Assembly (NCBI GenBank): GCA_016124855.1
Contig: WGMX01000014.1
Location: 186,001 to 250,000, forward strand
Direction of reading: 5' to 3'
Length of the DNA stretch: 64,000 nt
From: Anaerolineaceae bacterium
Lineage (GTDB): Bacteria; Chloroflexota; Anaerolineae; Aggregatilineales; Phototrophicaceae
Position 1 is the stretch's first letter. Each line of letters begins with the position of its first letter. Below the pieces are notes generated by a model, which was not told the DNA's origin, did not search any database, and saw nothing but the letters and a program-made list of their open reading frames with translations. The position numbers and the translations under genes are program-made. Shown here one piece after another: positions 1-9,012 of the stretch.

Positions 1-104
1 GCATGAGGTGGATATTGATTCGCCCAGTGTTCATAGGCGGCCAAACTGGACAATATCGTTCGAGACCTGTTCGAACGTAATCGCCTCCAGACTGTTTTCA
101 ACAT
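1..104 (-). CDS. N-terminal fragment of a probable class I SAM-dependent methyltransferase (cut by window edge)
   Basis: An ATG at 104 on the minus strand opens a frame that stays open to the window edge. It encodes about 34 residues, starting MLKTVWRRLRSNRSRT and continuing with AAYEHWANQYPPH. The pattern A-Y-(D/E)-x-W-A-x-x-Y-P-P is one I associate with the start of class I methyltransferases of the ubiquinone/menaquinone-methylase type in Chloroflexota; the SAM-binding motif itself lies outside the window, so the call is an inference. The start is three bases after the stop of the membrane protein at 107-643, which is itself five bases from the radical SAM gene, so the three probably form one operon. 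Function beyond methyl transfer cannot be judged. Confidence 0.5.
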   Translation of the reverse strand, partial: MLKTVWRRLRSNRSRTILSSLAAYEHWANQYPPH

Positions 105-106
105 AT

Positions 107-643
107 TTAGTGGCCTGTATAAAAATGTTCTTCCTGACGGGGATCCATTTCTTCTTCCCGAATCGTTCCCATAATCACAAAATCGGCCCAAAGCATAAAC
201 ATAGTGTCACTGCTGTTATAAGACAGACGTGCCCGCAGCGGCAGATGCAGCCACATGTAGCCGATGCGCCGTCGCTCATAACGAGTAGTTCTTTCTCGTA
301 ATTCATGGTACCAGCGTGGGTATCTCAAAATCTTCAGGTGTAGTTTCTCAGCCTGTTCATTATAGGTATACCCTAAACCCACCGTCAGAAGCATCACGAT
401 TCCCAACATAGTTAATGTTACCGAAAGTTTAGGATACGATGCTGCCCACAACCCACCACAAAAACTAAGTACCCCTCCCCATGCCAGTACCCCTAGTCCG
501 ACCATATACAATTTTTCATGAGGGCCATATTCTGAGAAAACCCGAATGATCGGTTCCTTAAAATAACCTAGCAAAATTAAGGTTGAGCGCACCAAAAAAA
601 GTATACTTGCAGCCGTAAAACCGACCAATATGAGAATGGTCAT
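107..643 (-). CDS. small multi-pass membrane protein of unknown function
   Basis: About 178 residues. The start chosen is the ATG at 643, just after the radical SAM stop (648-650); a longer frame exists upstream but would run 93 bases into the radical SAM gene. Three hydrophobic segments are visible: residues about 1-24, 46-68 and 74-94. They are followed by a basic, aromatic cytoplasmic-type tail rich in Arg and Tyr (LRERTTRYERRRIGYMWLHL). The tail ends in an acidic, histidine-containing segment. I do not recognise a family. Its position between a radical SAM enzyme and a probable methyltransferase suggests shared expression, but no role follows from that. Confidence 0.6.
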   Translation of the reverse strand: MTILILVGFTAASILFLVRSTLILLGYFKEPIIRVFSEYGPHEKLYMVGLGVLAWGGVLSFCGGLWAASYPKLSVTLTMLGIVMLLTVGLGYTYNEQAEKLHLKILRYPRWYHELRERTTRYERRRIGYMWLHLPLRARLSYNSSDTMFMLWADFVIMGTIREEEMDPRQEEHFYTGH

Positions 644-647
644 ACAC

Positions 648-1718
648 TTACATCCTAAGCAATGCACGCGGCCCTTTATATAGGGGGCAAACACACCGTT
701 CACATTCTTCACGCTTGCCAGTTCGGTAAGCTTCACGGAGCGCTTGGGCTGCCGATGAATTAATAGCTTCGTTCAATGGTAAAGCGGCTGAGACTTGCCC
801 ATAAGTCGGCAAAAAATAACATGGGCGCAGCTTCCCATCCACTTCAATCACCGTTGAGACGTGCGGAGAATTACAACGTACTCGCGGAAACGGGGTTTCT
901 CCACTTAAAGCAGAAAAATACTTCACCATACTGCGTAATTTTGAAGGCGATTCGCTTATCAATCCACTTTCAAAATCAGGTGCGAACCGCGTGATTGCAG
1001 CCTCTATTATTCCCTCAAATTCGGCTACATCTTGCGGCGTGAGGGCTGTTGCGGCGGGGCCATGTTCTGGCGGTGCGCCCCCGCCCATATTTGCGACCAA
1101 CTGTAACGAGGGATCAGCCGCAAACCGTGAGCCAAAAGCGTATTGATTACTAATGTCAACGGTTAAAAAACTAACTCGGTTGACATCAACTGATTTTGCT
1201 GCCTCAATGATTTGAGGAACTTCACGGAAGTTGGCACGTTGAAGGGTCGTGCGGGTCGAAACTGGAATACCACGTGCGCGAACTTCGCGTATGCCATCCA
1301 ATATCAGGTCAAACGCATCGACCCCGCGTATAGCGTCATACGTAGACGCTGTTCCCCCATCAAGGCTAACAATAACTTCATCAACACAGCCGACCAATTC
1401 ATCAGCCTGTTTACGTAAAAGCAGACCATTCGTCAAAAGCATCACATGCGTGCCTTCCGACTTAAAACGGCCTCCGATTTCAGGCCACTTCGGGTGCTGC
1501 ATCGCCTCTCCACCGCTCAGAAGCACCCAGCGAACCTGTAAATCTTGAAAAGTAGAGGCAATTTCCTCTACCAGTTCCATCTTCATATTGCGTCGTGGGT
1601 TACGCCAAATATCACAGGTTACACAGCGGCTGTTGCATCCATCAGTGAGATAAAGTACAACAAGGGGTAATGTATGTAGGCGATCACCAACGAGGTTAAG
1701 TAGATATTTGGGTTTCAT
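648..1718 (-). CDS. radical SAM/SPASM-type protein
   Basis: 356 residues. The radical SAM cluster motif CxxxCxxC is seen at about residues 28-35 (CNSRCVTCDIW), followed by the SAM-binding GGE-type motif (LLSGGEAM, about 68-75) and the TIM-barrel hallmark VSLDG. The C-terminal part carries further cysteines (CNSPH, then CYFLP, then CERCVCPLY), consistent with a SPASM/twitch auxiliary cluster domain. Members of this group modify peptides or act in cofactor and lipid metabolism; the substrate cannot be told here. The start is the ATG at 1718, and a divergent gene begins at 1836. It leads a probable operon with a membrane protein and a methyltransferase, an arrangement compatible with modification of a membrane-associated product (inference). 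Confidence 0.85.
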   Translation of the reverse strand: MKPKYLLNLVGDRLHTLPLVVLYLTDGCNSRCVTCDIWRNPRRNMKMELVEEIASTFQDLQVRWVLLSGGEAMQHPKWPEIGGRFKSEGTHVMLLTNGLLLRKQADELVGCVDEVIVSLDGGTASTYDAIRGVDAFDLILDGIREVRARGIPVSTRTTLQRANFREVPQIIEAAKSVDVNRVSFLTVDISNQYAFGSRFAADPSLQLVANMGGGAPPEHGPAATALTPQDVAEFEGIIEAAITRFAPDFESGLISESPSKLRSMVKYFSALSGETPFPRVRCNSPHVSTVIEVDGKLRPCYFLPTYGQVSAALPLNEAINSSAAQALREAYRTGKREECERCVCPLYKGPRALLRM

Positions 1719-1835
1719 GGATTGGAGTATACCCCTAATGTCCCATCAACGCAGACTATCTCTGATACCAAACTATGTTAAAATGAATCACTATAAAACA
1801 TCCGTGCGGGCTGCGTTGGCCCAAAAAATCAACTA

Positions 1836-3215
1836 ATGAATATGCCAAATCTCGACCTGATAAAATCCGAGCAAGGTCCGCGCCTCGCTTTTATTGAAAA
1901 AGCAGAGGTGAATATGATTGCGGAAACGCTTGTCGCATTCGCCAACACCGAAGGCGGCACCATCATTTTCGGACTGAAAGATGATGGTGAAATTGCGCCT
2001 AAGAAGATTGAAACGAAAGCTTTGGAAAAAGCGTTGCGAGACGCTGACTCGGCCTGTAACCCCCCTGTAGTGGTCGGTAACTGGGAAGAAGTCGAAAGCG
2101 AAAAAGGGACAGTCTTCACCTTACGTGTACCTCGCAGCATCGAACTCCATGCCCTTTCAGATGGGCGCGTCCTCATTCGAAGTGGAATCAAAAATCGGCC
2201 ATTAGGTGGGCAAGAAATTCTCAAGCTTGCCAGCGCAAAGAATACCGGTGACTTTGAAACTGAAACCGTTCCAGGTGCATCCATTGACGATTTCAGTAAC
2301 AAAATGATTACTGAATATCTCGCCAAACGTGCCGAACGCACCAAGCGCCCCTACAACGGCAAAGTTGCCGACTTACTGAAAGAAATCGGTGCAACCGACA
2401 ATGATGGTAAGGCAACAGTTAACGGCATTCTGATGTTCAGCGAATACCCGCAGCATTGGATTCCCCAGAGCAGTGTAGTGTTTGCCAAATTTGTTGGCAA
2501 AACACCACGTGGCGAAAATGGGTTAGCGGGTTATACACGACGTGAAGAACTCACTGGCCCGCTGCCTCGTTTGATCGAGAATGCATGGAACCTGATTTGG
2601 AGCGAGATGGCAGTTAGCGCAGTCGTTAAGGGCCTTGAACGCGAAGAAACATATGAATACCCACAATTTGCTGTCCGTGAAGCAATCGTAAACGCTGTCT
2701 GCCATCGAGATTATCGTCTGAAAGGCAGGCGTATCGAAATTCGGATGTACTCGGATCGGCTTGAGGTTATCTCACCCGGTGGGCTGCCGGGATTCATTAC
2801 GGTAGAGAACATCGTAGAAGAGCACTTCAGCCGCAATCCACGAATCGTCAATGGCCTGTTTCAGTGGGGATACATCGAAGAACTTGGCTTAGGTATTGAC
2901 CGCATGATGGAAGTCATGCAGCAAGAAGGCCACAAACCACCCTACTTTGATGCCCGTCCCTATAGTTTTGCCGTCACACTTTATAATGAGCGCGAAAAAC
3001 AAAAGGCGCCGGAATGGGCAAGAAATACCAATCACCGTCAAGCTAGAGCGCTGCAATACATCCGAGATCACGGCTCAATCACAAACCGAGAATATCGGTC
3101 ACTCTGCCAAGGGGTTTCTGCCGAAACCTTGCGTTTAGATCTTGCCGATATGGTTACGCAGGGCATTTTACTAAAAGTTGGGTCAAAGAAAGGCACTTAC
3201 TATATCCTCAAGTAA
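1836..3215 (+). CDS. AlbA_2 / RecG-C-terminal-like ATP-binding transcriptional regulator
   Basis: 459 residues. The N-terminal 130 residues look like the AlbA_2 (Schlafen-type) domain, with the signature FANTEGGTIIFGLKDDG near residues 31-47. The middle (about 270-390) resembles the HATPase_c_4 domain found in proteins often misnamed RecG helicases: EAIVNAVCHRDY, then EVISPGGLPG and the glycine-rich GYIEELGLGIDRM. The last 60 residues form a winged-helix-like segment (ITNREYRSLCQGVSAETLRLDL). No helicase motifs are present, so a RecG helicase call would be wrong. Such proteins are usually regulators or appear next to defence genes. It is divergent from the radical SAM operon. A probable extended -10 (TG-T-TAAAAT) lies at 1776-1784. 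Confidence 0.8.
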   Translation: MNMPNLDLIKSEQGPRLAFIEKAEVNMIAETLVAFANTEGGTIIFGLKDDGEIAPKKIETKALEKALRDADSACNPPVVVGNWEEVESEKGTVFTLRVPRSIELHALSDGRVLIRSGIKNRPLGGQEILKLASAKNTGDFETETVPGASIDDFSNKMITEYLAKRAERTKRPYNGKVADLLKEIGATDNDGKATVNGILMFSEYPQHWIPQSSVVFAKFVGKTPRGENGLAGYTRREELTGPLPRLIENAWNLIWSEMAVSAVVKGLEREETYEYPQFAVREAIVNAVCHRDYRLKGRRIEIRMYSDRLEVISPGGLPGFITVENIVEEHFSRNPRIVNGLFQWGYIEELGLGIDRMMEVMQQEGHKPPYFDARPYSFAVTLYNEREKQKAPEWARNTNHRQARALQYIRDHGSITNREYRSLCQGVSAETLRLDLADMVTQGILLKVGSKKGTYYILK

Positions 3216-3273
3216 GTTAAGCTATATACAAAACCAATTGACGTACTCTTTGTAGTACAAGGTTCAGATCGTT

Positions 3274-5538
3274 ATGGATACAGTTTTCAATGCAGCGATT
3301 GCCACAAGCAGCGGTCTATATGCCTGCCTATTGATTTATGTACAAATCAAACGACGGCAGCTTCGCGTAGGCCGCATATGGCTTTCGGCAATACTTGTGT
3401 TTGCCGCGCTAATTGACCTCATTCTTGTTCCCCAATTTTCACCCTATGACCAATTGTTTACGCGTGGATTTGGCCTCTCAGCCTTGATAATCAGCACATT
3501 GGCTGTCTATGGCTACGTCGTCCTCACGGACATATCGGCTGAAGGTGACCGATTACCAAGATTGTGGCTGGTCGCGAGTGCGATTTGGTTAATTGGTTTC
3601 GTAGCATCCGAATTCACGACGTCAATGACAGATGTTGGAGAAGGTGACTGGGTCATTCTGGCCATCAAATCTCCGACTGCCCCGGCGTGGATATTGCTTG
3701 TGGGTTTTGTACTTTGCAGCCTCATACTGCTTGTTACTGCGTTCTGGGCTTTTTTTAGGGCCAGCCTTCCTGAAACAGCTAACAGGGTACTCTTTTGGAT
3801 GGTAAATTGCTTTACCATGCTTTTGGCTTCCCTCTTGCTCATTAGCGGAACAACAATCCTTGTACTCCTCGGGGTTGTTACGCTGCTGGTTGCGTGTGCA
3901 GGTGCGATCTACGGAAGTGTTTCATATCAAGTATTTGACATTCGCAATGCAACCAATCGTGCCATCCGTACAACGCTTCTCGTAGGGCTTACCGCTCTAA
4001 TCGTTTTTGTTGCGTTGTATATCACTAATCGATTGAATTTCCCGCACAATGCAGAGAGTAATGTTCTGCTGGCAGCTATTGCCATCGCAGTCGGCAGCAT
4101 CTATGTGCCTGCGCGCAAATTGGTAGAAATGCTCATAAATCCTATATTTAGAGCCAATTTCACTGATGCTGGATTTGTAACAAGACAATTCAGCCAACAA
4201 ATCTCGCAATCAGTCGAATTAGAAAAGTTGGTTACTACCGTCATCTCCACCTTAAACAAGACCATGAAGGTAAGAAAATCTGGCTTACTGATGGTCATTG
4301 ACACGGGCGAAGGCAAAGTTGAAGTACAACCCATGCAAGGGAGTTTTCCTGAACTCAATAATATAAAACGAGTCCTCTACAAAAAAAGTCCGCTTTATCA
4401 GCAATTCGCTACCGCCCAAGCGCCTGTTTCCCAGTTTGAGATGGAATTCAACCCGAAATATCAAGAGATGTTGGAAATCGAACGGGACTTTTTCCAAAGT
4501 TTGCATACCAGCGCTTACGCTCCTATCATCGTCGAAGGGGAATTGACTGGCATACTTGCGTGTGGCTCAAAGCTCAATGACTCTCCCTTTTATCCTCATG
4601 ATTTAGCACTGTTAGCAACGTTAGCAAATCAGACAGGTGTCGCACTACGAAATGCCCATCTCGTGGCCGATTTGCGTAAGCTCAACGATGATACTGCCCT
4701 GCTCAACAGCGGACTAGCAAGTGCTAACCAACAAATGGGCAAGCTGGATGCCGTTAAAACTGATTTCGTAACAATTGCCAGCCATGAATTACGAACCCCA
4801 CTAGCACAGATGCGCGGCTATACCGACATCATGGACGCGTTAAATGGGCAAGGAATGTTGGATATCGACAAAACGAGTGGCATGATTGATAACATGCGAA
4901 AAGCGACCGAACGCATGGAAGAACTAATCTCTGCAATGCTCGACGTGAGCCAACTTGATGTTAACGCAATGGATTTGCGTTTTGCTCAGACCACGATTGA
5001 AACTGTCGTTAGGATGGCAGTCGAGCCGCTAACTGATGCCATCAAACAACGAAAATTGACTCTCTCTGCTCGAGGATTGAAGGGATTACCAGTCATTGAA
5101 GCTGATCTACAACGATTGGTACAAGCTTTCCGAAATGTGGTGGTAAACGCGATTAAATTCACCCCGGACAAAGGACGCATCGAAGTTACTGCCAGTTTGC
5201 ACACTCCTGAAACACATAATGAACCCCCGGCGATTATGGTAGCCATCACCGATACAGGAGTGGGCATCAGTCCAGAAAACATCGACCTGATTTTTCAAAA
5301 ATTTTTCCGAGGATATGATCCGGGTTTACATTCCACCGGAACTTATAAATTTATGGGCGCAGGGCCGGGGTTGGGGTTAACAATTGCTAAGGGTGTAATT
5401 GAGGGACATGGTGGAAAAATCTGGGCGGAAAGCCTCGGTCATGATGAAGAAAATTTCCTAGGCAGTACCTTCTATATTCTGCTTCCACTTAAATCGCCCG
5501 AAACAGTGCGACGGGTGGCGATGGAAAAAGCCCAATGA
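3274..5538 (+). CDS. membrane-bound sensor histidine kinase with GAF-like domain
   Basis: 754 residues. The first about 290 residues hold roughly eight hydrophobic segments, as in MASE/7TM-type sensor modules. A GAF-like region follows (about 305-470, containing YAPIIVEGELTGILACGSK), then a short coiled coil (about 470-495), the HisKA dimerisation domain with the phosphoacceptor in ASHELRTPL (His504), and a HATPase_c domain with N box (NVVVNAIKFTPD), G1 (DTGVGIS) and G2 (GAGPGLGLTIAKGVI). All catalytic motifs look intact. The input is unknown; no partner receiver is adjacent, though receivers are frequent in this window. Its stop overlaps the start of the HEAT-repeat gene by four bases (ATGA), so the two are translationally coupled. 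Confidence 0.88.
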   Translation: MDTVFNAAIATSSGLYACLLIYVQIKRRQLRVGRIWLSAILVFAALIDLILVPQFSPYDQLFTRGFGLSALIISTLAVYGYVVLTDISAEGDRLPRLWLVASAIWLIGFVASEFTTSMTDVGEGDWVILAIKSPTAPAWILLVGFVLCSLILLVTAFWAFFRASLPETANRVLFWMVNCFTMLLASLLLISGTTILVLLGVVTLLVACAGAIYGSVSYQVFDIRNATNRAIRTTLLVGLTALIVFVALYITNRLNFPHNAESNVLLAAIAIAVGSIYVPARKLVEMLINPIFRANFTDAGFVTRQFSQQISQSVELEKLVTTVISTLNKTMKVRKSGLLMVIDTGEGKVEVQPMQGSFPELNNIKRVLYKKSPLYQQFATAQAPVSQFEMEFNPKYQEMLEIERDFFQSLHTSAYAPIIVEGELTGILACGSKLNDSPFYPHDLALLATLANQTGVALRNAHLVADLRKLNDDTALLNSGLASANQQMGKLDAVKTDFVTIASHELRTPLAQMRGYTDIMDALNGQGMLDIDKTSGMIDNMRKATERMEELISAMLDVSQLDVNAMDLRFAQTTIETVVRMAVEPLTDAIKQRKLTLSARGLKGLPVIEADLQRLVQAFRNVVVNAIKFTPDKGRIEVTASLHTPETHNEPPAIMVAITDTGVGISPENIDLIFQKFFRGYDPGLHSTGTYKFMGAGPGLGLTIAKGVIEGHGGKIWAESLGHDEENFLGSTFYILLPLKSPETVRRVAMEKAQ

Positions 5539-6743
5539 GAGTTACACGTAAGGGATACCTTGACGAAGAACTCTTGCAACATCCAAACCTTCAAGCGCCT
5601 CATTTTCTAACCACTATAAAAGAATTGGCTGATGCAGGAATTACAACCTACTCTAAGCTCATCAAGGTTATTAATAACCCGGACGTAGCTATTGATATTC
5701 GTGCTACTGCTTGCTGGACTATTTCGAATGTTCACGAAGCACTTGATAAGCGATATATCCTAAAACCGCTAATGCAGGCAGTCAAATCTCCGCATCATAA
5801 GATACAAATGTCAGCAATTCATTCTCTTTCTAATCTTAAAAATCAACAAGCAATTGATTATTTGGTTAATCGGGCCTGCGATAAACAGGAAGATTTTAAC
5901 ATTCGCTTACAGGCACTTCAGGGATTGACCTATTCGCGACATCCTGAATATTTCTCCCGTTTACGAGCTATTGTCTTTGACGAAACGGACGATATACGTA
6001 GCCGAAGTGAAGCGCTCGAATGGCTCTATTACACACCCGAAGTCAATCCAATTGGTGACTTCATTCAACTCCTTCAGCATCCATCACATGATTTGCGATT
6101 TTGGGCAGCCTATCGTTTATCACTGGAACACAGAAATATATCAAAAGCCCTGAGTGTACTTGATGAGATAGCAGCATTTGATCATGAAATTCCAAAGACA
6201 TGGGGATGGCATATTGACCGCGAAGCACTCATGGCTCTTGAGGGAATTTATTGGCGGAAATTTTTCCAACGTAGACGGTATTGGCCTCATCCCCCTATGT
6301 ACTTAATCAGTCCTGCTCCTGAGTATTACACATTTGTTCAAGAATATCGGACATACAATCAAGATGGGTTTTACGGAAATCTCCCAATACCAACTATCAA
6401 TCTAAAAATTGATCCAACTTGGCTAAAAGAAAAGCTATTAGAACAATGGCCAAATGTCGAAATCGATGTTCGTAATCCAAAACCTAAAACATATTTACTT
6501 GATTGGAAAATTAAAATAGGACGACAAAATTTAATGGGTGGTTTGCATCGCGATCAATATGGGATTGTTCTGGCAGGTAACCAAAAGGCCATTCTGGAGT
6601 TTGCAGTTTGGTATCGAAGTATTATCTCAAATGACCAGCCACTCTTTCTCTACGAATGGGCTGATCCGGGTTGCGAACTTAAACAAGGAATGTCAACTCA
6701 GGATATTCAAATGGGATTAAAGAGCCTTTATAACAGATTATAG
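5535..6743 (+). CDS. HEAT-repeat protein
   Basis: 402 residues, translationally coupled to the histidine kinase through an ATGA overlap. Residues about 25-230 form helical repeats of HEAT/PBS-lyase type; repeated units include VAIDIRATACWTISNVHEAL, HKIQMSAIHSLSNLKNQQA and FNIRLQALQGLTYSRHPEY. The C-terminal 170 residues are not repetitive and hold aromatic-rich segments (WPHPPMYLISPAPEYY). HEAT arrays are protein-interaction scaffolds, so it may link the kinase to an output, but this is inference. It converges on murI, and the two 3' ends overlap by six bases. The gene is somewhat more AT-rich than its neighbours by eye. Confidence 0.72.
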   Translation: MRVTRKGYLDEELLQHPNLQAPHFLTTIKELADAGITTYSKLIKVINNPDVAIDIRATACWTISNVHEALDKRYILKPLMQAVKSPHHKIQMSAIHSLSNLKNQQAIDYLVNRACDKQEDFNIRLQALQGLTYSRHPEYFSRLRAIVFDETDDIRSRSEALEWLYYTPEVNPIGDFIQLLQHPSHDLRFWAAYRLSLEHRNISKALSVLDEIAAFDHEIPKTWGWHIDREALMALEGIYWRKFFQRRRYWPHPPMYLISPAPEYYTFVQEYRTYNQDGFYGNLPIPTINLKIDPTWLKEKLLEQWPNVEIDVRNPKPKTYLLDWKIKIGRQNLMGGLHRDQYGIVLAGNQKAILEFAVWYRSIISNDQPLFLYEWADPGCELKQGMSTQDIQMGLKSLYNRL

Positions 6744-7520
6744 AAAATGAGTAACTGATGCCTCAACATCAATCAGCACTCTAAGCAACTGTTTGAAGTT
6801 AGCAGTATCGCCGGAAGTGTAATAGGCATTGAGTTCCGGTTCAGGCTCTAAATCAGCAGGCCACAAACGAGAGGCTTGTCGTGCAACGGCAGGACTCGGA
6901 TCAACCAAGTGGATGGCCTGCCCTGCAATTTCTTGGATTGTTTCAGCTAAAAATGGAAAGTGCGTGCAGGCCAAAACAATGTGATCAGCGCCCGCATCAA
7001 TCATCGGGCAGATATAATTTTTAATGGTGTTTTGGCTGGCGAGCGTACGTTGGCTTTGTTCCTCGGCGATACGCACAAGATCAGGCGCGACTTGCGTAAT
7101 CACGCGCTTATCCTCAGCATACCGTTTCAGCAAACGTTTGTAGAGCGAACCCTCGGCAGTCGCGCGAGTGGAAAGTACACCGACCACCCCTGTTTTAGAA
7201 GCTTCCAAGGCGGGTTTTACCGCGGGTTCCATGCCCACAAAAGGCGTATCAGGATACTTGGCTCGTAGATATTCGAGGCTGGCAGCGCTAGCGGTGTTGC
7301 AAGCAATGACAATAACAACCGCGCCCTGATCGATTAGGAAGCGGGTGATGCGATCTGAAAAAGCTTGAATCTCAGTAACTGGTCGTGTGCCATAGGGGAG
7401 ATTTGCTTGGTCGGCAACATAAACTGTAGGATGATTTGGAAGCAACCGATGGATTTCACGGAGGACGGAAAGGCCACCGATACCGGAGTCGAAAACGCCG
7501 ATTTTAGGCGGGAGTACCAC
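6738..7520 (-). CDS. murI: glutamate racemase
   Basis: About 260 residues. It interconverts L- and D-glutamate, supplying D-Glu for peptidoglycan in the cytoplasm. Visible hallmarks are IGVFDSGIGGLSV at the N terminus, the first catalytic cysteine in ACNTASA and the second in ACTHFPFL, all typical of the family. I favour the GTG at 7520 because GAGG lies nine bases upstream; a TTG at 7538 would add six residues. Either start overlaps the 3' end of the upstream amidotransferase-like gene (stop at 7504), so the genes are probably cotranscribed with rplS further upstream. Length fits the family (about 260-270). A peptidoglycan precursor enzyme is consistent with a wall-bearing cell. Confidence 0.93.
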   Translation of the reverse strand: MVLPPKIGVFDSGIGGLSVLREIHRLLPNHPTVYVADQANLPYGTRPVTEIQAFSDRITRFLIDQGAVVIVIACNTASAASLEYLRAKYPDTPFVGMEPAVKPALEASKTGVVGVLSTRATAEGSLYKRLLKRYAEDKRVITQVAPDLVRIAEEQSQRTLASQNTIKNYICPMIDAGADHIVLACTHFPFLAETIQEIAGQAIHLVDPSPAVARQASRLWPADLEPEPELNAYYTSGDTANFKQLLRVLIDVEASVTHFL

Positions 7521-8229
7521 CAGCAGCAGCCTCAACAAATGCCTTGAACAAACGCTTCATCGCCGGGTCATCACGATACAGGTCTTCGGGATGCCATTGG
7601 ACACTGAGGACAAATTTCTTGTGGGGAATTTCAATGGCTTCGACCACGCCATCGGGTGAATATGCAGTAACGCACGCATCGGGTGCAGCCACACCAACTG
7701 ATTGATGATGGAGGCTGTTAACTGCAATTTGAGTTGTACCGAGAATATTTGCAAGGCGGCTACCCGGATCGATATTGACCTCATGTGGACGCGAGTTACG
7801 GGGAACGGTCACATTATGAGAGATGTCGGTTCCAATTTCGGACGGCACATCTTGGATAAGCGTTCCACCAAGCGCCACATTGACCACTTGATGTCCACGA
7901 CAAATTCCAAAAACAGGTATATCATCGTCAAAGGCCCAACGTGTCAAATTGACTTCAACATGGTCACGGGCATCGTCAATGTTATCCGTTAGCGGATTCG
8001 TCTCTGCGCCATAAATATTGGGGCGCATATCTCCCCCACCGGGTAACAATACACCATCAAGGCGCTCGTAAATATCACGGAGCGCCTCATCTCCAATGCT
8101 TATAGGCACGAGAACAGGTAATCCACCAGCTGCTTCTACGGCTTGAATAATTGCAACGTAGGCACGGTTATATTCCCACCCGCTATCAGTAGTAAAGCTG
8201 GCAGTCGTAACCCCAATTAAGGGCTTCAC
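7504..8229 (-). CDS. class I glutamine amidotransferase-like gamma-glutamyl hydrolase (PuuD-like)
   Basis: 241 residues, start GTG at 8229, four bases from the rplS stop. The C26-type peptidase triad is visible: the nucleophile in FGICRGHQVVNVALGG and the His/Glu of SVQWHPED near the C terminus. The early motif LPGGGDMRPNIYG is typical of the PuuD/YvdE group, which hydrolyses gamma-glutamyl bonds such as gamma-glutamyl-GABA in the cytoplasm. The exact substrate is not decided by the sequence; a role in polyamine or peptide turnover is inferred from the family. It lies in a compact minus-strand set rplS, this gene, murI, and its end overlaps murI. Confidence 0.87.
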   Translation of the reverse strand: MKPLIGVTTASFTTDSGWEYNRAYVAIIQAVEAAGGLPVLVPISIGDEALRDIYERLDGVLLPGGGDMRPNIYGAETNPLTDNIDDARDHVEVNLTRWAFDDDIPVFGICRGHQVVNVALGGTLIQDVPSEIGTDISHNVTVPRNSRPHEVNIDPGSRLANILGTTQIAVNSLHHQSVGVAAPDACVTAYSPDGVVEAIEIPHKKFVLSVQWHPEDLYRDDPAMKRLFKAFVEAAAGGTPA

Positions 8230-8233
8230 GAAA

Positions 8234-8578
8234 CTAACCCCGGCGTTCCTTCAAGCGGGCAGCCTTACCCCGCAAGTCGCGGAGGTAATAAAGCTGGGCA
8301 CGACGCACTTTAGAACGACGGGTGATTTCGATTTTTTCGATACGGGGGCTGTGGAACAAGAATGTACGTTCAACACCGATACCATTGCTGGCGATGCGAC
8401 GAACGGTAAAATTCAGATTGTTTCCACCACCACGAAGGCGGATAACGATTCCTTGGAACACCTGAATACGTTCGCGGTCACCTTCAACAATGCGAACATG
8501 CACCTTAACATTGTCACCGGGCGCAAGTTCCGGGTGTTCCGGGGCTTTGGCCTGTAGTGAGTTTAATAACTCGTTCAT
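8234..8578 (-). CDS. rplS: 50S ribosomal protein L19
   Basis: 114 residues, the usual length for bL19, which sits at the 30S-50S interface. Typical sequence is seen throughout: [32 protein letters not shown], then the basic end [20 protein letters not shown]. The start is the ATG at 8578. A good promoter and a leader hairpin lie upstream on the same strand, and the amidotransferase-like and murI genes follow within a few bases, so this is the first gene of that operon. It has lost the common linkage with trmD/rimM, at least on the downstream side visible here. Confidence 0.97.
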   Translation of the reverse strand: MNELLNSLQAKAPEHPELAPGDNVKVHVRIVEGDRERIQVFQGIVIRLRGGGNNLNFTVRRIASNGIGVERTFLFHSPRIEKIEITRRSKVRRAQLYYLRDLRGKAARLKERRG

Positions 8579-8603
8579 GCGGTTTCGTCCTTCCGAACAA
8601 AAT

Positions 8604-8617
8604 GCGCCTACAGGCGC
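8604..8617 (-). promoter_or_regulatory. hairpin in the rplS 5' leader
   Basis: A perfect 6-bp stem GCGCCT/AGGCGC with a 2-nt gap lies between the predicted transcription start and the rplS ATG. It resembles the short stems of ribosomal-protein leaders in general; whether L19 binds it is unknown. Confidence 0.35.
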
Positions 8618-8642
8618 AACTCAGTTCTATTCTAATAAAGTT

Positions 8643-8671
8643 ATTATAGCAGTCGGGGGGTAGTGGTTCAA
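8643..8671 (-). promoter_or_regulatory. promoter of the rplS operon
   Basis: Read on the minus strand there is TTGAAC (8671-8666), a 17-bp spacer, and TATAAT (8648-8643) preceded by TGC, an extended -10. This predicts a start near 8636 and a leader of about 58 nt before the rplS ATG. The match is to a sigma-70-type consensus. Confidence 0.7.
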
Positions 8672-9012
8672 GGGAACAATTCTAAGTACCGAGTAAAGGC
8701 TAGAATTATTGGTAGTGGTTGCCAAGTAAGTGATGGCATCCAATCAAAAAATCCCAGTAACTAAATAAATTCGGTTTGTAGGTCTAGTTTTCAGGCAAAG
8801 ATTGGGCACATTTACAGTAAATAATCTTTATGACCTTCAAACATCGAAAATGTCATCACGTACCATGTGACCACTACCATTAGCGTTCGAATATGCAAAC
8901 TTTTGGAACAAGCAAACAGATTAAATACGGCGGGTAAGAATATGCCGTTGACAGTGAACCTCTCGCACCGTAGGCTGATACTAATTTTGGTTATTGTCGG
9001 GGCTCAGGCTTT
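8672..9012. other. intergenic region without a gene
   Basis: Between the rplS promoter and the SGNH gene I see no convincing open frame, tRNA or repeat. It contains AT-rich stretches that may hold the promoter of the gene at 9013, but no clean -35/-10 pair stands out. Confidence 0.5.

Noticed and set aside
1836..3215. RecG helicase
   Set aside because: No helicase motifs; only the AlbA_2 and HATPase_c_4 regions and a winged helix are present.
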